A stretch of DNA of 64,000 nt from Flavobacterium agricola (lineage in GTDB: Bacteria > Bacteroidota > Bacteroidia > Flavobacteriales > Flavobacteriaceae): NCBI RefSeq assembly GCF_025919725.1, contig NZ_CP081495.1:2542001-2606000 (forward strand). Direction: 5' to 3'. Made by a program: the position numbers and the translations under genes. Positions 43,443 through 52,154 of the stretch are shown one piece after another. The notes under the pieces were generated by a model. It ran no database searches. It was not told where the DNA came from and worked only from the letters and a program-made list of their open reading frames with translations. Within the stretch, counting starts at the first letter, position 1; each line of letters begins with the position of its first letter.

Positions 43443-43474
43443 TAGTTCATATAGGAAAGATATTATACAATATA

Positions 43475-44413
43475 ATGAAAGGACCATTATTCTATTCTAA
43501 AATTTTACTTTTTGGTGAGTACGGAATTATAAAAGATTCTAAAGGTTTATCTATCCCTTACAACTTTTACAATGGTGCTTTAAAAATAGAAGACAATCCG
43601 TCTGAAATTGCACAAAAATCTAATGCAAGCTTAAAAAAGTTTGCACTGTATTTAAAACAGCTACAAACAGATACCCCTGATTTAGTGCAGTTTGATATGG
43701 AAAAATTAGAGCAAGATTTACAGGCTGGTATGTATTTTGACTCTTCTATTCCGCAAGGATATGGAGTAGGAAGCAGTGGTGCTTTAGTTGCTGCTGTTTA
43801 CGACAAATATGCTGTAAATAAAATAACGGTTTTAGAAAACCTTACGCGTGAAAAATTATTGCAATTAAAAGGCATTTTTGCCGAAATGGAATCTTTTTTT
43901 CATGGTAAAAGTTCAGGCTTAGATCCGCTTAATAGTTATTTAAGTTTACCTATTTTAATTAATTCTAAAGATCATATTGAACCTGCTGGCATTCCGTCAC
44001 AAGCCACCGAAGGTAAAGGAGCAGTTTTTTTAATAGATTCTGGCATTGTTGGTGAAACGGCCCCTTTGGTTAATATTTTTATGGAAAATCTTAAAAACGA
44101 AGGTTTCCGTACCATGATGAAAGAGCAGTTTTCTAAGTTCACAGATGCAGCGGTTGAAGGATTTTTAAAAGGGAATTTTAAATCGGTTTTTGATAACACC
44201 AAACAACTTTCTAAAATTGCATTAAGCCATTTTAGACCTATGATTCCGGAGCAATTTTTAAACGTTTGGCAAAAAGGAATTGACACCAACGATTATTATT
44301 TAAAACTTTGTGGTTCTGGCGGTGGTGGTTATATTTTAGGTTTCACCGAAGATTTAGAAAAAGCCAAAGCATCATTAAAAGATTACAAATTAGAAGTAGT
44401 TTATCAGTTTTAA
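43475..44413 (+). CDS. GHMP kinase, probably mevalonate kinase
   Basis: The 312-residue protein has the N-terminal substrate segment KILLFGEYGIIKDSKGLSIP, the GHMP phosphate loop PQGYGVGSSGALVAAVYDKY (near 95-115), a HGKSSGLDPLNSY motif, and the C-terminal glycine loop CGSGGGGYILGF. Together with mvaD at 55.7 kb and the prenyltransferase immediately after, it supports mevalonate kinase in the mevalonate route to isoprenoids. Another GHMP kinase specificity cannot be ruled out. A hairpin follows the stop. Confidence 0.87.
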   Translation: MKGPLFYSKILLFGEYGIIKDSKGLSIPYNFYNGALKIEDNPSEIAQKSNASLKKFALYLKQLQTDTPDLVQFDMEKLEQDLQAGMYFDSSIPQGYGVGSSGALVAAVYDKYAVNKITVLENLTREKLLQLKGIFAEMESFFHGKSSGLDPLNSYLSLPILINSKDHIEPAGIPSQATEGKGAVFLIDSGIVGETAPLVNIFMENLKNEGFRTMMKEQFSKFTDAAVEGFLKGNFKSVFDNTKQLSKIALSHFRPMIPEQFLNVWQKGIDTNDYYLKLCGSGGGGYILGFTEDLEKAKASLKDYKLEVVYQF

Positions 44414-44424
44414 AAAACACATAT

Positions 44425-44452
44425 AAAAGTCCCAAATTAGGGACTTTTTTTT
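44425..44452 (+). terminator. Terminator after the mevalonate kinase-like gene
   Basis: AAAGTCCC-AAATTA-GGGACTTT hairpin followed by a run of Ts. It lies only about 10 bp before the start of the next gene. Confidence 0.85.
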
Positions 44453-44462
44453 ATATTTGAAT

Positions 44463-45380
44463 ATGACTGAAAGAAAGCTAAAATATTTTTTTATCAAGTT
44501 TATAAGTTTATTCTCGGTAGTGCGTGGTTACAACATTTTTGTGATTGTAATTGCGCAATATTTAGCTTCAATTTTCATATTTGCAGAAAACGAAACAATT
44601 TTGGAGGTACTTTTAGACGCAAACCTTTTTTTAATTGTTTTCTCATCAACCTTAGCTATTGCTGGTGGTTATATTATTAACAACTTTTACGATTCAGAAA
44701 AAGATTTAATTAACCGCCCACATAAATTAATGTTAGATAAATTAGTAAGCCAAGAATTTAAGCTTCGTGTTTATTTTAGTTTAAACTTTTTTGCAGTAGT
44801 TTTTTCTTTTATTGTTTCTTGGCATGCAGCAGCTTTTTTTGCGGGCTATATTTTTCTGCTCTGGTTTTATTCGCACAAACTAAAAAAATATCCATTTATT
44901 GGTAATTTAACCGCATCGCTGGTAGCTGTTTTACCCTTTTTTAGTATTTTAATGTACTTTCAAAACTTTCATTCGGTTATTTTTGTACATGCAGCCTTGG
45001 TTTATTTGTTTGTTTTAATTCGCGAATTAATTAAAGATTTAACCTCAATAAAAGGCGATTTAGCTAACAATTACCGAACCATTTCTGTAGTTTATGGCGA
45101 AAGTTTTGCTAAACATTGTATTAGCTTTTTATCGGTTTTGGTGCTAATTCCTTGCTGGTTACTTATGAATAAATACGATGTGGGTTACATGAATTACTTT
45201 TTATATTTTGCCCTTTTTATACTTTTACTAATCAATATTATGCTGTATAAAACCGATGCAACTTTTGGTTATAAAAAAATACATGTATTAATGAAGATTT
45301 TAATATTAATAGGAATTTTCTCTATTTTATTAATCGATGCACAAGTAATTCATTACGGAAAAAGGCTTCTGTTGCCATAA
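44463..45380 (+). CDS. UbiA-type prenyltransferase, geranylgeranylglycerol-phosphate geranylgeranyltransferase-like
   Basis: A 305-residue membrane protein with about eight helices and the two UbiA aspartate motifs: NNFYDSEKDLINRPHK in the first half and LIKDLTSIKGD in the second. It follows a mevalonate-pathway kinase, so it probably uses a polyprenyl diphosphate. In Flavobacteria this member is often annotated as digeranylgeranylglyceryl phosphate synthase-like, a reaction otherwise seen in archaea; the true acceptor is unknown. I start at ATG 44463; an upstream TTG is inside the promoter box TATATTTG (44452-44459), which ends 3 bases before this ATG. Confidence 0.85.
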   Translation: MTERKLKYFFIKFISLFSVVRGYNIFVIVIAQYLASIFIFAENETILEVLLDANLFLIVFSSTLAIAGGYIINNFYDSEKDLINRPHKLMLDKLVSQEFKLRVYFSLNFFAVVFSFIVSWHAAAFFAGYIFLLWFYSHKLKKYPFIGNLTASLVAVLPFFSILMYFQNFHSVIFVHAALVYLFVLIRELIKDLTSIKGDLANNYRTISVVYGESFAKHCISFLSVLVLIPCWLLMNKYDVGYMNYFLYFALFILLLINIMLYKTDATFGYKKIHVLMKILILIGIFSILLIDAQVIHYGKRLLLP

Positions 45381-45409
45381 AATCTTTAATAAGTTAAAAA
45401 TTAGTTTAC

Positions 45410-45434
45410 TTGACTTAAAATAATACTATCTTTG
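45410..45434 (+). promoter_or_regulatory. Promoter of the pseudouridine synthase gene
   Basis: TTG (45410-45412) and TATCTTTG (45427-45434), 16 bases before the ATG. The 14-base spacer is slightly short. Confidence 0.45.
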
Positions 45435-45450
45435 CTAAAAATATTGAAAG

Positions 45451-46362
45451 ATGAGTTACGGAAAAGGGAATAATAAAAACAAAAAATTCTCTTCGTCTAA
45501 ACCAAGCACACCAAGATTTGGTGATGATAAACGAAAAAAATCTTCTGAAGGAGGTTCTTCGTTTAGTAAAGACGGAAATAAAAAATTTGGAACCTATAAA
45601 GGAAAACCAAAGTTCGAGGGGCAGCCTAAACCAAAAGTGGTTAAAAGTTTAAACGACGAAATTCGTTTAAATAAATATATTGCTAATTCGGGCGCTTGTT
45701 CGCGTCGCGATGCTGATATTTACATTCAGTCAGGTAACGTTTCTGTTAATGGCGTTGTAGTTACAGAAATGGGATATAAAGTAAAACCTTCTGATAAAGT
45801 TGTTTTTGACGGATCGTTAATTACGCCAGAAAAGAAGGAATATATCTTATTAAACAAACCTAAAGGATTTTCTACCATTGGTGATGCTGACAAGCAAACA
45901 TCAAACGTTATGGATTTGGTTAGAATGGCAACAAAAGCAAAAATTCAACCAATTGGACGTATGGATAAATCAACCACTGGGTTGTTGTTGTTTACAAATG
46001 ATTCTGATATTGTACGTAAATTTAATTTACCACAACAACGTTCGCCAAAAGTTTACCAAGTTTCTTTAGATAAAAATTTAAAATACGAAGATTTAGAAAA
46101 AGTGCAAAACGGTATTCATATTGATGAGCATCGTATTCACGTTGATGAAATTGATTATGTTGAAAATCAACCTAAATCTGAAATCGGAATTAAATTAGGT
46201 AGCGCTAACGTAAAAGTAGTTCGTAACATTTTTGAACATTTAGGTTATAATGTTTTAAAAGTTGACCGCGTTATGTTTGCAGGTTTAACTAAAAAGAATT
46301 TACCACGCGGTACGTGGAGATTTTTAACCGAGCAAGAAATAATCAATTTAAAAAATGCATAA
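45451..46362 (+). CDS. rRNA pseudouridine synthase (RsuA/RluB/E/F family)
   Basis: The 303 residues have a low-complexity Lys/Gly/Ser-rich N-terminus (about 1-65), an S4 domain (IRLNKYIANSGACSRRDAD) and the RsuA-type catalytic domain with PIGRMDKSTTGLLLFTNDS, where the nucleophile Asp lies, and RGTWRFLTEQE at the end. It modifies a uridine in ribosomal RNA, likely 23S; RluB is the closest assignment, but the exact site is unknown. The basic N-terminal tail is typical in Bacteroidota. It ends at a bidirectional hairpin shared with trxA. Confidence 0.92.
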   Translation: MSYGKGNNKNKKFSSSKPSTPRFGDDKRKKSSEGGSSFSKDGNKKFGTYKGKPKFEGQPKPKVVKSLNDEIRLNKYIANSGACSRRDADIYIQSGNVSVNGVVVTEMGYKVKPSDKVVFDGSLITPEKKEYILLNKPKGFSTIGDADKQTSNVMDLVRMATKAKIQPIGRMDKSTTGLLLFTNDSDIVRKFNLPQQRSPKVYQVSLDKNLKYEDLEKVQNGIHIDEHRIHVDEIDYVENQPKSEIGIKLGSANVKVVRNIFEHLGYNVLKVDRVMFAGLTKKNLPRGTWRFLTEQEIINLKNA

Positions 46363-46399
46363 AAAAAAGGCTTTCGAATTTCGAAAGCCTTTTTTTGTA
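46363..46399. terminator. Bidirectional terminator
   Basis: AAAGGCTTTCGAATTCGAAAGCC-type palindrome (arms AGGCTTTCGAA and TTCGAAAGCCT) with A and T flanks between the converging pseudouridine synthase and trxA genes. Confidence 0.88.
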
Positions 46400-46410
46400 T
46401 AGGTAAGCTA

Positions 46411-46728
46411 TTATAAAACAGCTTCAATTGCTTTTGCGTACGTATCTTTTGGTGCAACACCAACCTGACGTCCAACAACCTCACCGTTTTTAAAAATTAA
46501 AACCGTAGGAATGTTGCGAATACCAAATTTAGATGGAAAATCTTGATTTGCATCAACGTCAACTTTTGCAATTACTGCACGTCCTTCAAACTCAGTGCTT
46601 AATTCATCAATAATTGGAGCTACCATGCGGCAAGGACCACACCATGTTGCCCAAAAATCTACTAAAACTGGTTTGTCTGAGTTTAAAACCAATTCTTCAA
46701 ACGTAGCGTCTGTTATTTCTAATGCCAT
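46411..46728 (-). CDS. trxA: Thioredoxin
   Basis: A 105-residue dithiol reductase with the classical active site FWATWCGPCRMVAP (Cys30, Cys33), the buried Asp in DFW, the cis-Pro loop IRNIPTVLIF and the C-terminal GVAPKDTYAKAI. It is cytoplasmic; no signal peptide. A TATATTTG promoter box lies on the minus strand at 46759-46766, 31 bases upstream. It is single and converges on the pseudouridine synthase gene. Confidence 0.97.
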   Translation of the reverse strand: MALEITDATFEELVLNSDKPVLVDFWATWCGPCRMVAPIIDELSTEFEGRAVIAKVDVDANQDFPSKFGIRNIPTVLIFKNGEVVGRQVGVAPKDTYAKAIEAVL

Positions 46729-46758
46729 AATTCTGTTCTTTATAAATAATTCGTATTA

Positions 46759-46766
46759 CAAATATA
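46759..46766 (-). promoter_or_regulatory. trxA promoter -7 element
   Basis: Minus-strand TATATTTG, 31 bases upstream of the trxA ATG. Confidence 0.45.
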
Positions 46767-46834
46767 ATAATATTTTTAATCCTTTTTAGCGTTATTGTAT
46801 TGAAATTGATTATGCTGCTATTGTTGCTATTTAT

Positions 46835-49800
46835 TTAAGAAACTTTAAAAGGAATTTGTAATTGCTCTAAATCTTGCAAAAATTGCGGATTAATATCAAC
46901 TTTTAACTTGCGGCTATCCATGGCAAGTTTGGTTACAATTTTAAATTCTTCAACTTCTTCTGTTAATACCGCTTGTATTTGCTCTTCACCATTTTCGGCT
47001 AATTCCTCGTCTAAATTAGTTTCGCTTTCTAAAGGCGTTTCAACTAAACGTTTTATTTTTTCAATTTCTAAAACCTCAAAACTTACCGGCGTATTTCCCG
47101 GATGAATGCTAAATAATTGGTTTAATTCCATAATTTTTTGTTCATCAAAATCAAAAATAGAAAGTACAATGTTTATTTTTTTGGCAAAATGACTTAAAAC
47201 ATCTTGCAACAACATCATGTTTACAAACTGAATTTTAGGATCAGATTTTTTACCGGTTGTTTTATTTACCCAACCTTCTTTAATATTGATGCGTAAGTAA
47301 ATAAATTGGTTTAACAATAAAAAATGGCGCAGCTTTAAATATTCTTCATCAAAAATTCTAAACTCATAATTTTCATCATAACCTTCAACTATAAAAGTTG
47401 CCCAACCTTTGCCATTTTTAGCAGTACGATGCTGTACATCGGTAATAATACCGCCAAAAGAAAGGTTTTTACCAATTAGGTTTTCTATATCTTTTAGTTC
47501 TTCAAATCGGTTGTGTGCAAAATATTTTAGTGCATGTTTATAATCATCTAATGGATGCCCTGAAATGTAAATACCAACAACTTCTTTTTCTTTGGCAAGT
47601 TTTTCCATCGCTCCCCATTCTTCGCATTGCGGAATTACAGGTTCAGGAATTTGTACATCCGACATTTCTCCAAACAAACTTACTTGTGCTGAATTAGCAC
47701 TTTCCTGATGTTTGGCTCCATATTTAATTGCCTTTTCTAAAAAGGTAATGGTATCTTCTGCTGTATGAAAATATTGCGCACGGTGCGTATCTGTAAAACA
47801 ATCAAATCCGCCAGCTAGCGCTAAGTTTTCAAAGGCTTTTTTGTTGGCTGCACGTAAATCTATTCGTTTAGCTAAATCAAAAATTGATTTATAATCACCG
47901 TCTTGTCGGTTTTGAATAATGGTGTTCACTGCACCTTCGCCCACACCTTTTACAGCTCCCATACCAAAACGAATTTCGTAATTATCGTTAACGGCAAATT
48001 TATAATGTGATTCGTTTACATCTGGTCCTAAAACTTTTAATCCCATGCGTTTACATTCTTCCATAAAAAACGTAACCGATTTAATATCGTTCATGTTGTT
48101 AGAAAGAACCGCAGCCATATATTCGGCCGGATAATGTGCTTTTAAATAAGCAGTTTGGTATGCAATCCAAGCATAACAGGTTGAGTGCGATTTGTTGAAT
48201 GCGTATGATGCAAAAGCTTCCCAGTCTTTCCAAATTTTTTCTAAAATGTTTGCATCATGGCCTTTGGCCGATGCTTGTTCTACAAACTTGGGTTTCATTT
48301 TATCTAGTACATCCTTTTGCTTTTTACCCATGGCTTTACGTAAAACGTCGGCTTCACCTTTGGTAAAATCAGCCAGTTTTTGAGACAAAAGCATTACCTG
48401 TTCTTGGTATACCGTAATTCCGTAGGTTTCTTTTAAATATTCTTCGCAAGCTTCTAAATCGTACGTAATAGGTTCTTCACCATTTTTACGACGGATAAAA
48501 GAAGGGATATATTCTAACGGGCCTGGACGATATAGGGCATTCATGGCAATTAGATCTCCAAAAACGGTAGGTTTTAATTCGCGCATGTATTTTTGCATTC
48601 CGGCACTTTCATACTGAAAAACTCCAACGGTTTCTCCGCGTTGGAAAAGTTGGTATGTTTTTTCATCATCAATTGGAATGGTTTCTGGATCAATTACTTT
48701 ACCCGTGCGTTGCTTAATAATGGCGCACGTATCTTTAATTAAGGTTAAAGTTTTTAGTCCTAAAAAGTCCATTTTTAATAACCCTGCCGATTCGGCAACG
48801 GAGTTATCAAACTGCGTAACATATAAATCGGAATCTTTTGCGGTTTGTACAGGAACGAAATTGGTAATATCGTCTGGAGTAATAATAACACCACAAGCGT
48901 GAATCCCGGTATTACGCATCGAACCTTCGATGATTTTTGCTTGCTGAATGGTTTCGGCTGCTAAATCGCCTTGATTGGCAATATTGATAAGTTCTTTAAT
49001 CGGTTCAAATTCGTCCGAGCGAACTGCTTTTTTAATTTCATCTTCAGATTCTTTTAAAAAGCGAGCCAAATTCCATTTCCCCGGCATCATGGTCGGGATT
49101 AGCTTGGCAATTCTTTCGGATTCGTATAGCGGTAAATCTAACACGCGCGCCGCATCTTTAATAGATGATTTGGTTGCCATTTTACCGTAGGTAATAATTT
49201 GCGCAACTTGGTTTGCTCCGTATTTATTAATTACATAATCCATAACGCGTCCGCGTCCTTCATCATCAAAATCAATATCAATATCGGGCATGGAAACACG
49301 ATCGGGATTTAAAAAACGCTCAAAAAGTAAATCGTACTGAATAGGATCTAAATTGGTAATCCATAAACAATAAGCAACGGCAGAGCCTGCTGCGGAGCCA
49401 CGGCCCGGACCAACAGAAACGCCCATGCTGCGTGCGGCAGCAATAAAATCTTGCACGATCAAGAAATAGCCCGGGTAGCCTGAATTGGCAATAATTTGCA
49501 ATTCAAAATCTAAACGTTCTTTAATTTCGTCGGTAATTTCTGCGTATCTTTTTTCGGCTCCTTTATAGGTTAAATAACGTAAATATGCATTTTCACCACG
49601 TTTACCACCATCTTGATCGTCTAACGGGTCAACAAATTCTTCAGGAATATCAAATTTTGGTAATAAAATATCACGAGCTAAATCGTAAACTTCAATTTTA
49701 TCTACAATTTCCTGAATATTTATTATAGCTTCTGGAATGTCGGCAAATAGTGCTTTCATTTCGTCTTGCGTTTTAAAATAATATTCAGAATTTGGTAAGC

Positions 49801-51340
49801 CGTAACGGTAACCTCGGCCTTTGCCAATTGGCGTTGCTTGTTTTTCTCCGTCTTTTACACAAAGCAAAATATCGTGCGCATTGGCGTCAGATTTGTTCAT
49901 GTAATACGTATTGTTTGTTGCCACCAATTTAACCTGATGTTTGTGCGCCAATTCGATTAAACTTATGTTGGCACGATTTTCATCTTCTTGGTTGTGGCGC
50001 ATAATTTCGACATATAAATCATCTTGAAAATGCGTTTTCCACCACAATAAAGCTTCTTCAGCTTGTTTTAAACCGGTGTTTAAAATTTTATTCGGAATTT
50101 CACCCATTAAGTTTCCGGTTAGTACAATTACATCTTCTTTGTACTGCAATAAAATTTCTTTATCAATACGCGGAACGTAATAAAAACCGTCAATGAATGC
50201 AATGGATGAAAGCTTGGCTAAGTTATGGTAGCCTTTTTTGGTTTTAGCAAGCAAAACAACTTGGTACCCGTTATCTTTTTTGGTTTTATCTTTATGGTTT
50301 TCGCATATATTAAATTCGCAACCTACAATGGGTTTTATTTCGGTTTCGGTTGGTTCTTCACCATTTTCTTTAGCTGTTTTAATGCTATTTGCTACCGATT
50401 TGTTATGTCCTAAAATGGCGCTTACAAATTTAAAAGCTCCCATCATGTTACCATGATCGGTCATGGCAATTGCTGGCATTTTATCGGCAGCTGCTTGTTT
50501 TACCAACGCACCAATATCAATGGTTGATTGTAAAACCGAAAATTGGGTGTGGTTGTGCAAGTGCGCAAAAGCATGTGTGCTTAAATCAACTTTTGTAGTT
50601 TGGCTTGGTTCTTTCTTTTTTTGTAAAGCTTCAATTTCTTTTCTAATTTCTTCTGAAGCTTTTTTAAGATTGATGTGCTTTAAGCCAATTAACTCAAAAG
50701 GTTTTGGGTTTTGGGTTTTAAATTGTTTTAAATAGGATGCATCTTCTAGTAATTCGTCAGCTGTAAAAACATCTTTTCTAATCAATTCAAAAAAACAACG
50801 CGTAGTTGCCTCAACATCGGCTGTTGCATTGTGGGCTTCAGCAAATGGCTGATTGAATAAAAATTGATGCAACTCGGTTAAAGTTGGTAATTTAAAACGT
50901 CCACCACGTCCTCCAGGTAGTTTTAATAAATTAGCTGTTGTTTCGGTACAGGTATCTAAAACAGGAAGTTCGTTTAAATCAGTATCTAAATTGGCGCGGT
51001 AAAATTCGGCACCCATAATTTTTAAATCGAAGCCAACATTTTGACCAACTACAAATTTGGTTTTAGATAAGGCAATATTAAAATGCTCTAAAACTTGTTG
51101 TAAAGCTGCTCCTTTTTGTTGTGCCAAAGCTGTTGAAATACCGTGAATTCTTTCAGAATCATACGGAATGTCAAAACCATTAGGTTGTACTAAATAATCC
51201 TGATGCTCAATTAAATTACCCATTTCGTCATGCAATTGCCAAGCAATTTGTATGCATCTTGGCCAATTGTCTGTATCTGTAATAGGGGCATTATAATCGC
51301 GAGGTAATCCCGTTGTTTCTGTATCAAAAATTAAGTACAT
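46835..51340 (-). CDS. dnaE: DNA polymerase III alpha subunit with fused N-terminal DEDDh exonuclease
   Basis: The replicative polymerase, here 1501 residues against about 1160 in E. coli. Residues 1-185 form a DnaQ-type 3'-5' exonuclease with all five DEDDh residues: Asp6 and Glu8 (FDTETTGL), Asp105 (NVGFDLK), His170 and Asp175 (HNATADVE). Then follow a PHP domain (HAFAHLHNHTQFSVLQ), the polymerase core with PDIDIDFDDEGRGRV, helix-hairpin-helix and OB regions near 1260-1330, and a C-terminal tail. It therefore carries its own proofreading subunit in cis. It is transcribed alone. Confidence 0.95.
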   Translation of the reverse strand: MYLIFDTETTGLPRDYNAPITDTDNWPRCIQIAWQLHDEMGNLIEHQDYLVQPNGFDIPYDSERIHGISTALAQQKGAALQQVLEHFNIALSKTKFVVGQNVGFDLKIMGAEFYRANLDTDLNELPVLDTCTETTANLLKLPGGRGGRFKLPTLTELHQFLFNQPFAEAHNATADVEATTRCFFELIRKDVFTADELLEDASYLKQFKTQNPKPFELIGLKHINLKKASEEIRKEIEALQKKKEPSQTTKVDLSTHAFAHLHNHTQFSVLQSTIDIGALVKQAAADKMPAIAMTDHGNMMGAFKFVSAILGHNKSVANSIKTAKENGEEPTETEIKPIVGCEFNICENHKDKTKKDNGYQVVLLAKTKKGYHNLAKLSSIAFIDGFYYVPRIDKEILLQYKEDVIVLTGNLMGEIPNKILNTGLKQAEEALLWWKTHFQDDLYVEIMRHNQEDENRANISLIELAHKHQVKLVATNNTYYMNKSDANAHDILLCVKDGEKQATPIGKGRGYRYGLPNSEYYFKTQDEMKALFADIPEAIINIQEIVDKIEVYDLARDILLPKFDIPEEFVDPLDDQDGGKRGENAYLRYLTYKGAEKRYAEITDEIKERLDFELQIIANSGYPGYFLIVQDFIAAARSMGVSVGPGRGSAAGSAVAYCLWITNLDPIQYDLLFERFLNPDRVSMPDIDIDFDDEGRGRVMDYVINKYGANQVAQIITYGKMATKSSIKDAARVLDLPLYESERIAKLIPTMMPGKWNLARFLKESEDEIKKAVRSDEFEPIKELINIANQGDLAAETIQQAKIIEGSMRNTGIHACGVIITPDDITNFVPVQTAKDSDLYVTQFDNSVAESAGLLKMDFLGLKTLTLIKDTCAIIKQRTGKVIDPETIPIDDEKTYQLFQRGETVGVFQYESAGMQKYMRELKPTVFGDLIAMNALYRPGPLEYIPSFIRRKNGEEPITYDLEACEEYLKETYGITVYQEQVMLLSQKLADFTKGEADVLRKAMGKKQKDVLDKMKPKFVEQASAKGHDANILEKIWKDWEAFASYAFNKSHSTCYAWIAYQTAYLKAHYPAEYMAAVLSNNMNDIKSVTFFMEECKRMGLKVLGPDVNESHYKFAVNDNYEIRFGMGAVKGVGEGAVNTIIQNRQDGDYKSIFDLAKRIDLRAANKKAFENLALAGGFDCFTDTHRAQYFHTAEDTITFLEKAIKYGAKHQESANSAQVSLFGEMSDVQIPEPVIPQCEEWGAMEKLAKEKEVVGIYISGHPLDDYKHALKYFAHNRFEELKDIENLIGKNLSFGGIITDVQHRTAKNGKGWATFIVEGYDENYEFRIFDEEYLKLRHFLLLNQFIYLRINIKEGWVNKTTGKKSDPKIQFVNMMLLQDVLSHFAKKINIVLSIFDFDEQKIMELNQLFSIHPGNTPVSFEVLEIEKIKRLVETPLESETNLDEELAENGEEQIQAVLTEEVEEFKIVTKLAMDSRKLKVDINPQFLQDLEQLQIPFKVS

Positions 51341-51527
51341 GAATTTAAATTTATGTGTAAAAGTAAGTAGGTAAAGATAATAAATTATTGGCTAATGCGG
51401 TCTTAAAGAAAGCTTGTTAAAAATACAAAATACTACAGACGAACTAAGGCTTTGGCTTTTATAAATTTTGATTTTTAATTGTATGTAATTCAGTTGTTTG
51501 TGGTTTTTGAAATAGATGTAAAAAATG

Positions 51528-51559
51528 TTGTAATAATTAGGTTAAAAGTATTATATTTG
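51528..51559 (+). promoter_or_regulatory. rpsP operon promoter
   Basis: TTG (51528-51530), 21 bases, TATATTTG (51552-51559): a full match to the Bacteroidota consensus. The leader that follows is about 45 bases and holds a short hairpin (51578-51592). Confidence 0.7.
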
Positions 51560-51577
51560 CAACCTATATTTATAAAC

Positions 51578-51592
51578 GAGGTCGGGTACCTC
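51578..51592 (+). promoter_or_regulatory. Small hairpin in the rpsP leader
   Basis: GAGGT-CGGGT-ACCTC stem-loop, relatively GC-rich for this DNA, 19 bases upstream of the rpsP ATG. It could be an autoregulatory site or chance. Confidence 0.35.
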
Positions 51593-51611
51593 AAATTTAA
51601 TCACAAAGATT

Positions 51612-52124
51612 ATGTCAGTAAAAATTAGATTACAAAGACACGGTAAAAAAGGAAAACCTTTTTATTGGGTAGTTGCTGCAGATGCACGCGCTAAAAGAGA
51701 TGGTAAATTCTTAGAAAAAATCGGAACTTACAATCCAAACACTAACCCTGCAACTGTTGAATTAAACATGGATTCAGCTGTTAAATGGTTATTTAACGGT
51801 GCTCAGCCAACTGACACAGCAAGAGGAATTCTTTCTCAACAAGGTGTGTTGTTAAAACACCACTTAGAAACTGGAGTGCGTAAAGGTGCTATTACAGCTG
51901 AAACTGCTGAAGCTAAATTTACTGCTTGGGTTGAAGAAAAAAACAACAGAGTTGCTGCAAAAGTTTCAGGTTTAGCTGATACTAAAGCTGCTGCTAAAGC
52001 TGCTGCTTTAAAAGCTGAAAAAGAAACTAGCGCTAAACGTGCTGCTGCTATTGCTGAAAAAGCTGCTGCTGCCTACGGCTGCTGCTGCATCAGAAGAAGC
52101 TCCTGCAACAGAAGAAACTGCTGA
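51612..52124 (+). CDS. rpsP: 30S ribosomal protein S16, C-terminus apparently frameshifted
   Basis: S16 binds 16S rRNA in the small subunit body. The core (residues 1-80; RLQRHGKKGKPFYWVVAADARAKRDGKF is split here as RLQRHGKKGKPF then VVAADARAKRDGKF) is normal. The tail is an Ala/Lys-rich extension usual in Bacteroidota. As given, the tail turns into YGCCCIRRSSCNRRNC at residue 155 and stops at 52124. Deleting one C at 52072-52073 restores an Ala/Glu-rich tail (ASEEAPATEETAEGTEA) ending at 52140, 175 residues. That composition fits the family, so a one-base insertion or sequencing error is likely. It starts the rpsP-rimM pair. Confidence 0.93.
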   Translation: MSVKIRLQRHGKKGKPFYWVVAADARAKRDGKFLEKIGTYNPNTNPATVELNMDSAVKWLFNGAQPTDTARGILSQQGVLLKHHLETGVRKGAITAETAEAKFTAWVEEKNNRVAAKVSGLADTKAAAKAAALKAEKETSAKRAAAIAEKAAAAYGCCCIRRSSCNRRNC

Positions 52125-52154
52125 AGGTACTGAAGCATAATTTATTGAGCGATT

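Larger units (their letters stand above)
51341..51611. other. Intergenic region between dnaE and rpsP
   Basis: About 270 bp with the dnaE upstream region on the left and the rpsP promoter and leader on the right. No ORF of interest and no tRNA was seen; the left part is plain AT-rich sequence. Confidence 0.5.

Noticed and set aside
50225..50456. Overlapping plus-strand open frames within dnaE
   Set aside because: These are shadows of the minus-strand dnaE frame, with no recognisable motifs and no start signals.
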